Part shown: positions 45,661-58,209 of the stretch, in pieces
Layout of the letters: each line of letters begins with the position of its first letter
Numbering within the stretch: position 1 is the stretch's first letter
Source: Welwitschia mirabilis
Taxonomy: Eukaryota > Gnetophyta > Gnetopsida > Welwitschiales
Assembly (NCBI GenBank): GCA_051453625.1
Contig: JBOZIK010000001.1
Span: 251,455,394 to 251,519,393 of the forward strand
Direction: 5' to 3'
DNA: 64,000 nt
Made by a program: the position numbers and the translations under genes
The notes under the pieces: generated by a model
Database searches by the model: none
Seen by the model: the letters and a program-made list of their open reading frames with translations, nothing else
What the model was told of the DNA's origin: nothing

Positions 45661-48600
45661 TGTTATATCCCACATTTTGTAAACTTTAATTATTCAAATT
45701 TTAGCCAAATTAATCTGTGAATTATACAATACTCTTTGATATTGAATTTTTAAGATGAAACACTTTTTTAGTTAAAGGCTTTATAAAAAGTAATATTTAG
45801 TTCTATAGTTAACCATGTCTTATATCTTTTTTTTCTTATGTCAAAGATATACATTATCTTATTTGAATGGTGGATGCTTGTATGATATTATAAGTAAATA
45901 ACCTTAATTTTTAGTAGTTTTCATGTTTATGATTTTTTTTAATAATAAGTGTATCAAAATTTTTGTTATCAAGAATTTAATAGACAAAACCTATCCAAAT
46001 GTTAAAATCAAATAATTTCATTTATGTAAAGGCATCCAATTTACATGATAAAATAATTAAATTGAAAATTTTATAATGAGGTATAAAATAATAATGAAAT
46101 ATTTACATAAATGGGATATGAAATATTTACATAAATGGGATATGAAACATTTGTATTAATTATTTATCTATGTGTCCCATTTAAGTTAACAAGTAAAGTA
46201 CTTAGTAAAAGTAAATATTTAATATGGTTAGTAAAAGAAGTGCATGAAAAAATTGAGTGTACTACATTCTATTATAGCATTTTCTCTCTTGCATTTTTTT
46301 AACTAATGGTTTGGATCAATCTTAAAATTAAAGATCATGTGAATAAGTACATGAACCCTTATTCATAACCCAAAGAGGATGAAAGAGTAGATTTTATTCT
46401 ACCATGAATTTTATCCTTGATATGTGTAAAAATTCTTGGTTTAAAAAAAAATCAACTCATTTTTCATTAGAATTATTGTGACATGGCAATTTTGAAATTT
46501 GTGCATAGGTAAATATTTATTTTTTAAACGCATATTTTAAATTAATTAAATATTATTGAGTCTATAAAAGAATAAAAAAGGAACTAGCATGAGTAAATGA
46601 TGTATGTAATTAATTTTACTAGTTCAGGAAAGAGAATTACTCATCTAAGTATGTGCATGAGTCATTACGTATGATGTTTTCTTGTCATTCATACATCAAT
46701 GTCACTTATCACTCAGGCCCAACCAACTTATAAATAACCAATCTATCCAATTCAATGTGATCAATCTTATCTAATTTAACATGATCATATTACCTTATTT
46801 GTAAAATGATGTGTAAGGTATTTGGTCAATCAGATCAAAAATATGTGATCTATCATTTACATATAAATAGAGCCCTTTCCTTTTTTGAAAACCAAATTTT
46901 CATTTTTATGCAAGCCCATGTTATTAAATTCCCTTCTCATTTTTTCATCTTGTTCTTTTTTCTTCTCATCCTCTTGTTTTGATGTGAAGCTTGGAGGGTG
47001 GAGGTTAGATCTTGAAGCTTAGAGCTTGAAGCTTGGATCTTAAAGCCTGGATCTTATAGCTACAAATCTTGGAACTTGGGACCTCATTAAGTCTTCATCA
47101 ATTTCCATGGAGTAGTAGTCGCTAATCATTAACTTTTCAAATAGTTTTCCTTTACTTATTTTACTTCAATGTATCTTTTTTAAAGAAAATTAGTGGGATA
47201 ATAGAGTATTTCACTAGGACATTGATATGCTTATTGTAATGTTTCTTTTATTGAAATTATCCCTCACATTAGGCTCAAAACAAATGAAGTAGATATTTGA
47301 GGGATCTTTTTACATTATTAGTTTATGAGGTTACCAATGGAAAACTTTAGCCCAGTTAGTAAGGAGTTCACCATAATATTTGAGTACTGATGTTTAGTGT
47401 ACATTATTTAAAGTCTTTAATAGTTGTATCATGCATTATATGTGCATTATAATCTTATTAGTAGGGTGGATTATCTTATCTTAAATCTCATTTATGCTAG
47501 GTAGTCCTTCATGTTAATCTTATGCATGGGTTCTTCTCATTAATGTAGATTTTTATTGGTCAACATTTATTTTTTATAGTAGCTAGATTAATTAATTGAG
47601 TAACTATATTAATTTTATCAACTATAGTTTCTTAGATTTATTTATGGATTTTTATGTTCTTGTATAACTAAAGTTCTTTTTTCTAAATGGTAACATAATT
47701 TAACCATGACTTATTAAATATTGAATGAACTTTAGTAAGATTTTTTTAAGGGTAGAATTAAGTTGAGACTATAAAATTTCAAAAGCAGTAATTGTTTTGA
47801 GATCTAATAAATTTTTAAAAATCATTTTATGAAAATGACTTGGAAAATAAACATAGAAAATACCAAGTAATTAATTTTAATTTATAGAATTAATATTTAT
47901 TATGTTGTAATAAATAAATATTCTAGATTATAAATAATTGAATAATCTTTCCAAAAAATGCTCATTCGCTTAAAAATTCAAGGTGCTCTAAAAGTTATAA
48001 CCTTCTTAGTGTAGTGTGGTATTACAACTACTCTAGAAATTTAGACAATTTTTACACTTAAAGTATGATCTTAGAAACTATATTTGTAGGAATGTAAACT
48101 TACTAGAGTTAATTTCTAAATATAATATTCTAATTCAAGTTTAAGAAAATTATCAAGGTTCATTTTTTCTTTATAAATAATTAATCATTCATTTTTAGTT
48201 ATAATGTCTCTTAATAAGAAAAAAAGATCAACAACTAACGTCATTAATTAAAGAAAATTTATTTGATAAATTATGATAATACTTTAAGATTTGAAGATGG
48301 ATAATAATTAAACTACATTTATTATTTATTATCTCTTCTAAATGTTCTTTTGTATAGTACAATTTATGTCTTTCTTATTAAGGCCTTTGTTCTTGAATAG
48401 TAAGTGAATTTCTCAGTTAGCATAAGTTAAGTTTGACTAATTAGTTAGTTAATAAAAGTATACTTAAATGTTATTTTACTTTTATAATATATTTAATAGT
48501 TCTCATTTATATAAAAATCCTCATCTTCTTTACTTACTTTTATTTTAATAAAAATGTTTAGAAATTCATGAGAGTTTTCATTTCGGCAATCTAATTAACT

Positions 48601-49845
48601 TAATTAGTTCTTTTTGGTTTTTATTGCCTTTATTTATTTTATAGTTACATGGGTTTTAAGTAAGCATTATGTTTTGTAGTTAAATTTTTCTCCTCATTAA
48701 TCATGTTATCATATTTGAAAGTTACTAGTTAAACTTGAAGAAAAGGATTTAAAAAGGGCATAGTGTCATGCATAAAATATTGCTTTTTGAAAAAGAATTT
48801 GAAAGTAGTATAAGTGCTTATTTGGAAGTTATCATTATTAATATGGGGAGGAAAGGAATCTATTTATAATAGTTTGATTACCATTACTATATTTTTCAAA
48901 TGCAATTATTTCCTAATATGCCAAATGAAGATTATGTATGCTTTTTAACTTCTATATATGATTATTTACAACAAAATAGAGCCAATGATGTTACAATTAT
49001 TTTTGTTAGATAAATAATCAACTAGATATTTATATTACTTAGGATTATATGCATGCATTTGTACAGTGTATTTATTAAATAATAACTATATCAAGATAAT
49101 CGTAACAAATTTCATGTCCATACTTGAATTTCACCATGAACATGGGTTACATTGCATTTTTATATAAAACCTTTTTGGAAGTGGATTTAGTCACCACTCT
49201 TCTAGCCTACCCGTGCATGGACTTACTCCGACTTAATATCCCAAGTCTTTAATATTAAAGGATTATGTTGCATCATCCTAAGACACTTCAAGGAAGTAGA
49301 GGATACTTGTAAGCATGAATCCATCTCATATATCACCTGCTACCTTTTTGATGGTATATCGAGGTGAATTTTAATCCTATGGAGTTAAGAAGCCATGTTT
49401 GTTATAGTTTAGGACACAAAGTAGAACCAAATCACATCTAAATGGCGATCGAATATTAAGTTAGAATGCCATTAATAGGTGTTGCAGTGTCCTATTATAT
49501 AGGGTAAGAATTATCCTAAACCCATATCCATGTATGTACTATAACAAGTTGACATCTTATCAACTATGTATAAGACATCCCTATGTGGTGAAAAGCTAGG
49601 AAGAAACATAGAATACAAAAGTGAAATCGCTAGTATTGTAAACCAAAATAATCTATATTAAATTCCATAACAAATATTTGTGATGTTTTCTTTGCCCAGA
49701 TATATATAACTATACTAATAAAGTATATGTAGAAGTTGATCCTAGGTTCTGCCAAGCATTTCAACTCATTCAAATCCCAAAGGCAAAAGGGGAAAAGCTT
49801 AATAAGAGAAATTTAAGTTGGAGCACTATAAAGAGAGTATGTTTC
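45661..49845 (+). repeat. LTR-like 4.2-kb non-coding repeat, copy B
   Basis: Begins TGTTATATCCCACATTTTGT and ends ATGTTTC(A). It aligns along its length with copy A. It has a TATA-like box (ATATAAATAGAG near 46860), the GCTTGGAG/TAGAGCTTGAAGCTTGG leader repeats near 46985-47060, and no coding ORF. It is flanked by AAAGG. Removing it with one AAAGG restores a continuous copia integrase frame, so it inserted as a unit. TG start, about 4.2 kb and lack of genes fit a solo giant LTR or a non-autonomous element. Confidence 0.75.
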
Positions 49846-50350
49846 AAAGGTGATTTTTGAAGATGAAAGTAATACATCACTAAATAATGGTTTCAAGCAC
49901 ATCATAGCAGAATAGTCAACAAAGCAAATGAATTACACACTTCTTGGCATGGTGCAAGTAGTGCTCATGTGCAAGAAGTTACTTGTTTATTTGTAGAAGA
50001 GACACCTAATACAACTCCTCATATATTGAATATTCTATCTACAAAGGATTAAGGATTACCTAATGAGTTCTAAAAAAGTTGTGCCAAAACTTTTAGATGC
50101 TTTCAATATTAGGGTCACATTGTTATGCATTTATCTTGCCACGGAATTGCAATAAGATTCAACCATATGCCTAGATGAGAGTTCTTGTTGGATATGGGCT
50201 TAACACCAATGGTTCTAAAGTCTTTTTACCTGAACAACAACAAATGATTCTTTTTAATAATATACGATGTGCATAATGTGAAGAGGACCTCACCACATTA
50301 AATTAGAGAGTGAAGACGCATGATCTTGTTGAAGAAAACCCTAACTTTTC
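49846..50350 (+). pseudogene. copia-2 integrase, right part
   Basis: After AAAGG the reading continues VIFEDESNTSL, then KQMNYTLLGMVQVVLMCKKL (family RMNRTLLEMAR-MLM-KNLP), VEETPNTTPHILNILSTK (family AVNTA-YILNR-PTK), FNIRV / LGSHCYAFI (family LRVFGC-CYAHI) and VGYGLNTNGSKVFLPEQQQ. These are the consecutive C-terminal blocks of copia integrase, spread over frames by indels. Confidence 0.7.
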
Positions 50351-50979
50351 ACAAAAAACAAAATATTGTAACTGTCTTGATATGCTTCTTTATTGTTTGG
50401 TAAAATAAGCATTTGTTTGCTTGCTAAGATAAGCATATATTTTTAGTATGCTATAGAGCATTTTCTATTCATGAAATTGTAATTTATATATTTAAGGCCC
50501 AGATCAATAAATCATGAGTGTGTGAATTGCCATTCATTCTTCTACAAATCTAAGGTAAGACATTATATGATTGCTTTGGTCAAATTCCAATCTTTGAAAC
50601 CCTCTAAATGTGATGACTCTGGATAAAATACATGAATCCATGCACTAGCGACTCTAGCAACTATTCGAACATGAACCTACATAATAGAAAAACGCTCAAC
50701 AGCTGAAGAAAAGGATGTAGGAAATTCTGTTGAGTTTAAATTTTGAAGAGGAGGGCTTCCAACGGAGAAGTTTCTGAAGGAATTATGAAACTAAGGGTTT
50801 TTTACCTCAGTATTGTAGGTCAAAAAGATTGTGAAGTGTGTCGGCTTTTAAACAATTTGATACTAGATGAAGTGATGAAAGTAGACACTTGAAAAGGGAG
50901 TGAAATCCATCAAATCAGGGAGGATGAAAAAATTGAAGCTAAAACTAATCCTACAGAACTTTACCTTGCTTGGAGTAGT

Positions 50980-51120
50980 AAACCAACAACATGCAAAAAA
51001 GTAATGAAGTATTTAGAATGGAGATATGTAATAAGCATGGAGTATTGAGTCATTGATTAGAATGATACTTATGAGCTAATGGACTTACCATTAGGTACAA
51101 AGGGCTAGGATAGAAATGGA
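50980..51120 (+). pseudogene. copia-2 RT N-terminal fragment
   Basis: NDTYELMDLPLGTKG matches the copia motif NDTWELVDLPKGKK that opens RT. No later RT block could be found, so the element is truncated or too decayed beyond here. Confidence 0.55.
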
Positions 51121-53150
51121 CAATGGATAAGCAACATGAATTGGATGTTTCACATAACATTCAAAAATTAGCTAAACGCAAGCAACACCAAATCCTCTTC
51201 AATGCAATAAGAGGAAGTCTAATAGAATATTGACTATCTAACATTTAAGGTCGCTCAAGTAACATGTATAAGTTTAGAACTGAGATTTTCCTTTTGGAAC
51301 TCTTGTTCCCTCACAAAGATGTGTGTGTCAATTATCTCATCTATCTATTGTAATCAAAAGCCTCCAAACTTGTGGGTATTGAAGTTTTATGACCTATAAT
51401 TCTAGTTAGAAAGTTATAATAATAAATATAAAAACAATGCTTGTAAAGGTGTACTTAGTAATTATCAAATTAGGGTAAAAACTGTAATGAGAATAATCGT
51501 AACTCTAGATGTATAAATACAAAAGTTATTACGAGACAACATAAGTTGTTGCACTATAATGCTACCACGTCTTTTCCACCATTACAATTATGCTATTACA
51601 TTATTAGAATAAAAATTAATATTTTTGTTTTACAACTTTTCTCCAATTTTTTATATTTTCCTTTAACTTCACCTTTGCAAGTTAACCTGGTATCAACAAC
51701 CATCAATCTTCCCAATAGTCTTCATGTTCAAATGTCAATAATTTTTAGCTAAAACTTGCTTGTTGACTTACTATGTTTGATATTGTAGAAATTAAAATCA
51801 AACATCAAAATTAGAAAGCTCAATGAAAGTTTAACAAAGAGTTCTTCAATTATAATATCCAAATTTTCATCCCATTTTATAGCAATTGAATTCATATCAT
51901 CACTGCTAAGTAAAGAAATTCACTTGCCGCCATGTATTTTGCAGGTTATGCTGCCTTTATTTTGAAATGTACTTGCTATACTTCCACTTGTAAAGTTATT
52001 CAAAATTGCATCAATGATATTCTAATGCTAGATTGAACTTTTGACAACGTTTAGTAATAACACCTTTTAAAAAAGGTTTTAGAAAGACAGGCCTAGGAAC
52101 ATCAAAACGCAGACATGTTTTTTGTCATACTAATAGTTTTCAAACAATTTTAGAAAGACAGACCTAAAAACGTTACTTTTAAGGCATTAACAGACTAATA
52201 GCAACAATACTCCAAACAAAATTGAAAACATTTTACAAAAATAAGGATGAAATGAAAATCTCTCAGAATGCTTTGGCATAAGAAATCCTACGACAAAGCT
52301 AGAATTGAGGAACAATGCTTTGGCATAAGAAATCCTATGATAAAGCTAGAATTGAGGAACAATCTTTTCTAGCTTCTTAACATCCAGATGCCAAGATTCT
52401 TGGATCTGCATACAGGAATGATAATATGAAAGGGGGAAGGGGAGGTATGAGAAATAAGATGCATTTTGGTGTAAAGAAAGTGAAAACATATAGAGAACTT
52501 GCTTCATCAATGAATTTGTATTGAAAACACTGATGCAATAACATCTCACCACACAAAGAAAGCAAATTTGCCGTATAATTAGCAAAAGCAAAATTCAGGT
52601 TCTTCAGACTAGCAAAAACACATAAATGCAACACACAATTGCAAAGCCTGTGAAGAAAAACAAAGAACCATTCACAGCTAACTCTAAAAGCTAAAATATC
52701 CAACATTGATTGTTGGATTCTCAGCAAAAGACAAACCTTTGCCAAAGAAACACAATGATCAAATAGAAACCTGCGAGTAGGTTTCCAACCTAAGCATACA
52801 AATTAAATCTGGGATGATATTTTGTTTTCAGTCACTTTCTTACCATGNNNNNNNNNNTAGGAGAGCAAACATGAGCAATTTAGTATGAGTGAATAAGTGT
52901 TTCCAGTTTATTTAAAATTGTTTAATTCAAATACACAATTTATGCCATATATTCAAATTTGATATTCCATTTTCTCTAGCTTGCCATGACATTTCATGAA
53001 ACTGATTAAAAATACGAAATTAATATAAAAAAATTAGTAATTGAGTTGTTAAATTTATACTTCTATAGATATTGTATAATAAAATATATCAAAAGTTTTA
53101 TTATTGTCATAATAAAACTCTCTCTCTCTCTAATTTACAAGGCAAAGAAT
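51121..53150. other. Intergenic stretch with a 47-bp tandem repeat and splice-like signals
   Basis: No gene recognised. 52267-52313 and 52314-52360 are tandem copies of 47 bp with two differences. On the minus strand a strong donor-like CATG/GTAAGA next to the 10-N gap at 52848-52857 and an acceptor-like TGTATGCAG near 52392 could be traces of a gene, but no protein family is visible. Confidence 0.4.
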
Positions 53151-55271
53151 CCGTGAGACAAGCGACTCCAAATGTCAAACTTTTAACCCTGCCTACGGTC
53201 GCTTTCCTGTGTGTACGTCGCAAGACTTGCTCATGCTACAGCCATATTTAAATGTTCTGTTGGGGAAGAGATAAGAAATAGTGGCCGCGCCGTTGCTTAA
53301 AAACGAGGAAGCGGCTGTGGAGACTACAGGCTTCTACATCTCGTTTTTCAAAAAGAAGATGTCAATATTCAAATTGAATACGAAGTAACACTTTTATTAT
53401 GAAAGTTTGGAGAGATACCTCTCTTACAGAGCCAAAGGCACTGTCAAAATTAACATAAAACATATTTGCTTCCAAAATGATTCTTCAGCTTTATTAAAAA
53501 CAAAAAACTTTCTCTACACAGCCGCTGCACGAAAGAGACGGCCGCAGTAATTATTAGAGACATATTGAACGCTTCTAGGTAACCTACCATGGTGCCATAA
53601 CAATTAACATATTCTTCTCAGCTCACCTTTTTAATGAGCAGTTCTAACGGTAGGGGACCCATCGCTTTAGAGTTTAGACATCCCATCACATGAATTTACA
53701 GGGTGTATGTATCGCTGCTTTGGACCACGACCCACGCTCGTTATGAAGAATATGAAGAAACTTGTAACGGAATTCGACAGACCGCTTTGGATATCTTTTA
53801 GAAATGTGCTCTAGAGATCCTTTTTTCCAAAAAAATTCCAAGTTGTGGTTGTGGGTTAGAGATGGCTGGGGGCTCTTGTGGGGTAACCGCCATTGATTTT
53901 TTGCAAAAGTGGCTTTCAAATTCTGAGTGAGATATTTTAGTTCAGGTTGGGGGTACCGCCACAACGTGTTTGTCGCTTATCGCCATCGCTAGCTTGGCTG
54001 GACGGTTAGTGTTGCCAATGTCAATTGTCAAGGTCAGGACTTACATCACGTTTGCATCTCCAGCCTGGCAGGGATGTCCATGCCATGCGCTCCAGTCGGC
54101 TTCAGTCATCTCCTGTGTCACAACATTGGAAAGAATGAGATAAGAATTAATGGCACTCTACGTCCTGCGACGGCGACCGTCCTTTGTCCGGGAGCCTGTA
54201 CAGGCAAACTTCGTCTGATTGCTCCAACCCCGGTGAGCTGGAACTCTGTTGCATTGACACGCAGTGCAGGAAACTGACACTTACCAGCGACATGTACGTA
54301 TTGTGGGTATATATTTACATGAGAAGATTCAAGTCATTGCCGCATATCGTTTTTCACCTTTGTTGAAAAAACTTTAAAAGAAACGCCTCTTGCAGTAAGC
54401 ATGTAGATAAAGTGCAATGTTCCTAAAACATTCAAGCATAAAGTAGATGTCTACGTTTGTTCCACAAAACTTGCACAGTACGCTTCCACCGACACTGTGT
54501 TTGATCGGTTGTTCTTCTTCTTTCAACTTAGTGTTCCACGTATCCATTTAAAACACTCGGCGCCAATTAAATCACAACAAATGGCAGACAATACAGAGCT
54601 TATGAGTTTGCTTTCTGAGAGTAGACTTCCTCACATCTCTGTATTTTTTGATTTAAAAAATGCTTTTGAATTATGGCGTACATTCTTGACCAGGCGGTAA
54701 AGATTCATCGAGGAAGGGGCAAGCACCAACTGCCACCAAGAACACTAATTATAAAAACACTAATCGAGGAAGCATCGCTTTCCTTCCTATTCAATAACGC
54801 GAAGTCTCAAATTCATAATTAGACTTCTCATGTTCCTACTAACCTTATTTAATAGGGCGGACACTCAAACATCAAAAGAGGCTTCTAAACGTCCCCAGTG
54901 ATGCAGAGTGGAGAAGGGTCTCAAATGACGCTATGGGACAGCCGAGACCTTTAACCTTCCCCACCCGTATATGTAGCTGGAGACACAAATCTTTGAACGG
55001 AGAAACGAAATGTTTCACAATTTATCAGTTTTTCTATACGATGAATGACAAAGGACAAAAATATAGTTCCTGTACAGTTGCCAAAACTCGATTCTCTCAC
55101 CACTGACTGCAGGATTTAAAATTCCGGCGTCGTGGTGAACGAATGTACAGGGGGCTTCACATACACTAAACAGAGCGGTCGGCTGATCCGAAACTACGTT
55201 ATTGTACTTCCAGGCCGGTATTTTTCAGAATCCTCCCATGACTCTGGTGAAAGGGAAACCGACAGTACAAA
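53150..55271. other. GC-richer region downstream of the GATL gene
   Basis: Clearly less AT-rich than the transposon-filled flanks and without recognisable repeats. It would hold the 3' UTR of the GATL gene close to 55271. Several short ORFs on both strands show no known domain. On the minus strand a 68-nt segment (54112-54045) lies between CACAG and GTAAGT, a possible small exon of an unidentified gene. Confidence 0.4.
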
Positions 55272-56353
55272 TTACCTCCCAAGGTAATACGACGGGAGAG
55301 AGAGATCATAGGGAGCCCACAGACTGTCCAGAGGACAAGGCTGTTGCATGTCCAGGCGCAACCAAGGCTTCCCCTTTCCGCTCCAATGCAGTAAACTCAC
55401 AGGTCCAGGATGAAGATCTCTGCAACGCCCTTCCAAATTATCTCCGCCAAGTCCGTGCTGGTTCCACCTGTGATCAATCTCCTTCACCAAGCCTGCAAAC
55501 ACTAGCAGAAATGGCGGAAGAGAACCTAGCTCATAAAGGCGCCGTTCCTTCTGTAAATTCATCCACGCTTCGATCTTTCTCGTGTAGTCNNNNNNNNNNC
55601 TCGCCATTTCTCCAAATCAATAACCATGACACCTGTGTTAAAATAACAAGGCTCTCTTTCATTAAACGTTCCCGCCAAATCTGGATCTGACCAGAAATTT
55701 TCGGTAAAATACTTTGTGAAATTGGCGTGACAGTAGACAGGGGCACCTAGAACCTTGGACTCGAGGTCCGTCTCCCATAGCTTCGCAATATCGTCAAGAA
55801 CCAGAAGGTCCGAATCCAGATAAATAATTCTGTCAAGACAAGTCGGCAAAATGTCGGAGAGATAGCTTCTGGCGTAGTTAAGCGGCTGGTCTAACGCGTG
55901 GCGAATGGAAGACGAGATCTTGTCCTTCACAAGTTCCTCGTCGAAATGAAACATTCTAAAGCGAAGATAGGGAAAAGTGGACACTATCGTCTGGGCAAGC
56001 TCTTCTTCGCGACTTGACGCCAGAAAGTTGAATACGACGTTCTCAGGGCACCCGGTATGTTGAAGAACGGAAAAGATTCCTGCAACAGAGCCGCGCAGAT
56101 AAGTTGAGTCCAAAGTCATTGCGACTTGGACCGCTCCTGGATCGCAAAGCGAGAGCCGCGGCTCTGCGCATCCCGCGCCGTTGCGAAATGCCGGAGCTTC
56201 CTGAAACATCGGCAGGGAAGGCAAATCTGAGGAAGGCAAGCGTAAGCGATCCGGATCGGGCGCGTGTCGCAGAATCGGCATCCCAAGTATCCGCGCGTCG
56301 CAAAAGCATAACAAACGCATTAAAAGGACAGCGCTAAAGATAGCTGCATCCAT
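55272..56353 (-). CDS. GATL: Galacturonosyltransferase-like protein (GATL, GT8 family)
   Basis: GATL proteins are family GT8 glycosyltransferases of the Golgi/secretory pathway linked to pectin and xylan synthesis in plant walls; the exact reaction of most is unproven. The ATG at 56353 is the first after an in-frame TAA; an apparent start further up uses TTG. The protein begins with a hydrophobic signal or anchor ([15 protein letters not shown]), then [50 protein letters not shown] (the DxD metal and sugar-nucleotide site), [14 protein letters not shown] and [16 protein letters not shown]. After a 10-N gap come [27 protein letters not shown] and [18 protein letters not shown]. The stop is at 55272. 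No intron is present, as usual in GATLs, and about 358 residues is the usual size. The two halves are in different frames only because 10 N is a placeholder. Best preserved gene in the window. Confidence 0.93.
55590..55599. other. 10-N placeholder gap inside GATL
   Basis: Lies between the ...EKWR and DYTRKIEAW codons on the minus strand. Homologous proteins have two residues (usually EG) here, which needs five bases, not ten, to keep frame. Confidence 0.85.
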
Positions 56354-57650
56354 GCTCTGCAACAAAGCACAGCTATTCTTCTTCCTTTAAAGACTAATGG
56401 ACAATAATCTCCCGCGTACAAAATGAAGCCCAATCGGCATGAAAGCCTCTGAAGCAGGAATTCTCTTACAGGTTTAAAGCACGGACTTTAAATGCAAGTA
56501 TAAGAGACGATCCTTTTAACCATTCCGCTTAAAGATTTCCATTCCTCTGGCCAAAATCCTAAACAGAATACATGCACTGAGCCAAATGAACAGCTAAACC
56601 CTAACCAATTCAATCCCGATCAAATCAAATCTTTCTTATGTGCATTCGAAGAAACAAAGATGTAAATCTAACAGATTACAGTCACGCCAACAGAATGTGC
56701 GGAAAGTAATCCTTGGCCAAGACAGCTAGGCAATCTCTTTCGCCATAGAAAAGCCGAAATGAATGCAGGTGGAGACGAACACACCTGCTATCCAGTAACA
56801 TAACAAAACTGAAAGGACTAAACGAACCTCTAAATTCCGAAAGCTTCCGGCGCCGGTCCCACTCAAGAAATGAAGAAGAGATCGATGCTGCTCATTTGAG
56901 CTGCCGTCCCGCCATGGAAGCATGTTACATACATTTCTTTACTTTCCGCTCTTTCCTCTTCTGCTTCTTGAATTCCGGCCACTCTTGCTAGGGTTATTTT
57001 TGCCGCTTCAAATTTCAATACAAGGCTAATAATTGAGCGATCCAAAGCTTCGAATAGCTGTAAATAACGACAAACCTCGTGTCGTAACAGTCCGACGCCT
57101 CCAGAACAGCACGTGCTTCAGCCACACCGTCACTCACCGGGCGGACAAGGTCAATGCCTTAAGCACACTTGAGGCCAAACAAAAAGCGATTAACAACGAA
57201 AAATCAAATCTCAACATACACGTACACCGGACGGTATATACGCGGTGGGACGGAAGCGAAGCTTCGTGTGAACTATACTTCCGTACATCCTTTCCGTCGT
57301 CGGTGCAAGGGAGCGGGTGCTTACCACGTTGAATTTAATGGTTATTTCGGCGGTCCCGGCAAGTCAAAGCCCAAGACGCAATGCCACGAGTCTAAAAGCT
57401 AACGAGGGGCTCACTCATGTGATTAAAGCGTAATTTCCTAATAAAAAATTCCGCTTTTTGGCCGTTGCCGCGTTCGAATCAGTGATTGGCCCATCCGAAA
57501 TAAGTTAACAATTAAATAATTTGATCAACCATTGACTTTGCGCGTCATGCTGTTTTCCGATGCGCAGGCGTTTTTTCGTGGGGTAGAGAGCCTCTCGTTT
57601 CCGCGTGACGGTGTAGACGCGTCCTTTTCCAGACCTTCCTACTCCTGATT
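56354..57650 (-). promoter_or_regulatory. Likely 5' leader and promoter region of GATL
   Basis: GC-richer, repeat-free sequence upstream of the GATL start. A TTTGTTGCAG acceptor-like sequence ends three bases before the ATG, so a leader intron is possible. A G-box core CACGTG lies at 57110-57115, and a TATATA (read on the minus strand within GCGTATATACC) is near 57235-57240. These are candidates by motif only. Short minus-strand ORFs at 56726-57045 are probably leader ORFs or chance. Confidence 0.35.
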
Positions 57651-58205
57651 CGCTCGTAAAGAAAGAGTCATGCTTTGTTTAATTATTACTTCAGTAATTT
57701 TCCCAGAGTAAAGGAGCTCCCATTTACGTGCAAGTGAATATATAGTTATTATTACTGTCTTTCTTTTCATGTGCACTACATATGAAGAAATCATTACAAT
57801 AAACTTGAAGCCTCTTAAAGCATTTAATAATAGAAGAATAGAAGCTATAGGTTGCATATAATAATGGTCAGAAGTAACAAGGTACTTATGTGCAAATATA
57901 TGTTGAAGTAGACGATGGAGAAGGCATCTTCCTTTGAGTTTGTCTAATCTAAAATATTTTATCATCATGAGATTAGATTCTTACATTTCATTATTAGATT
58001 AAATTACTTGTAGTATAGGGAATAGAAAGCTATGGAAAAGTTGTTGGGAGGGAGTGAAGTTTCCCATTTCAGACGATGACTTTGTGATGTAACAACAATC
58101 TCCCTTTTTACGCATGTGTTTTTGATTGAAAACTTCCTTAAAGGCATTTTAAGAGAAAGGGTCTTAAGGGGAGAAAGACAAAAAACATTTAGGTATGATG
58201 CTATT
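57651..58205. other. AT-rich non-coding stretch
   Basis: Return to AT-rich sequence after the GATL island. Nothing recognised before the copia-3 RT begins. Confidence 0.5.
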
Positions 58206-58209
58206 AATA

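Larger units (their letters stand above)
44050..51120 (+). mobile_element. Second Ty1/copia element remnant (copia-2), interrupted by copy B
   Basis: Plus-strand copia domains run gag (44050-44640), protease linker, GAG-pre-integrase and integrase (45000-45660). After the 4.2-kb repeat at 45661-49845 come the rest of integrase (49851-50350) and the start of RT (about 51000-51110). No LTR was recognised for it. All parts have stops. It is a different copia lineage from copia-1, judging by its gag wording. Confidence 0.7.

Noticed and set aside
49820-49845. GAGTATGTTTC read as the integrase continuation (EYVSK)
   Set aside because: The same segment (GAGGGTGTC) ends copy A, so it belongs to the repeat; the AAAGG at 49846 gives a better boundary and a continuous frame.
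56043-56337. ORFs in other frames over the GATL gene
   Set aside because: They overlap the conserved GATL frame and are GC-driven shadows without homology.
56354-56365. Upstream TTG as GATL start
   Set aside because: Plants start at ATG; the ATG at 56353 is the first after an in-frame TAA.
57460-57490. GTTCGAATC as a tRNA T-loop
   Set aside because: No matching A box, anticodon stem or acceptor stem around it.
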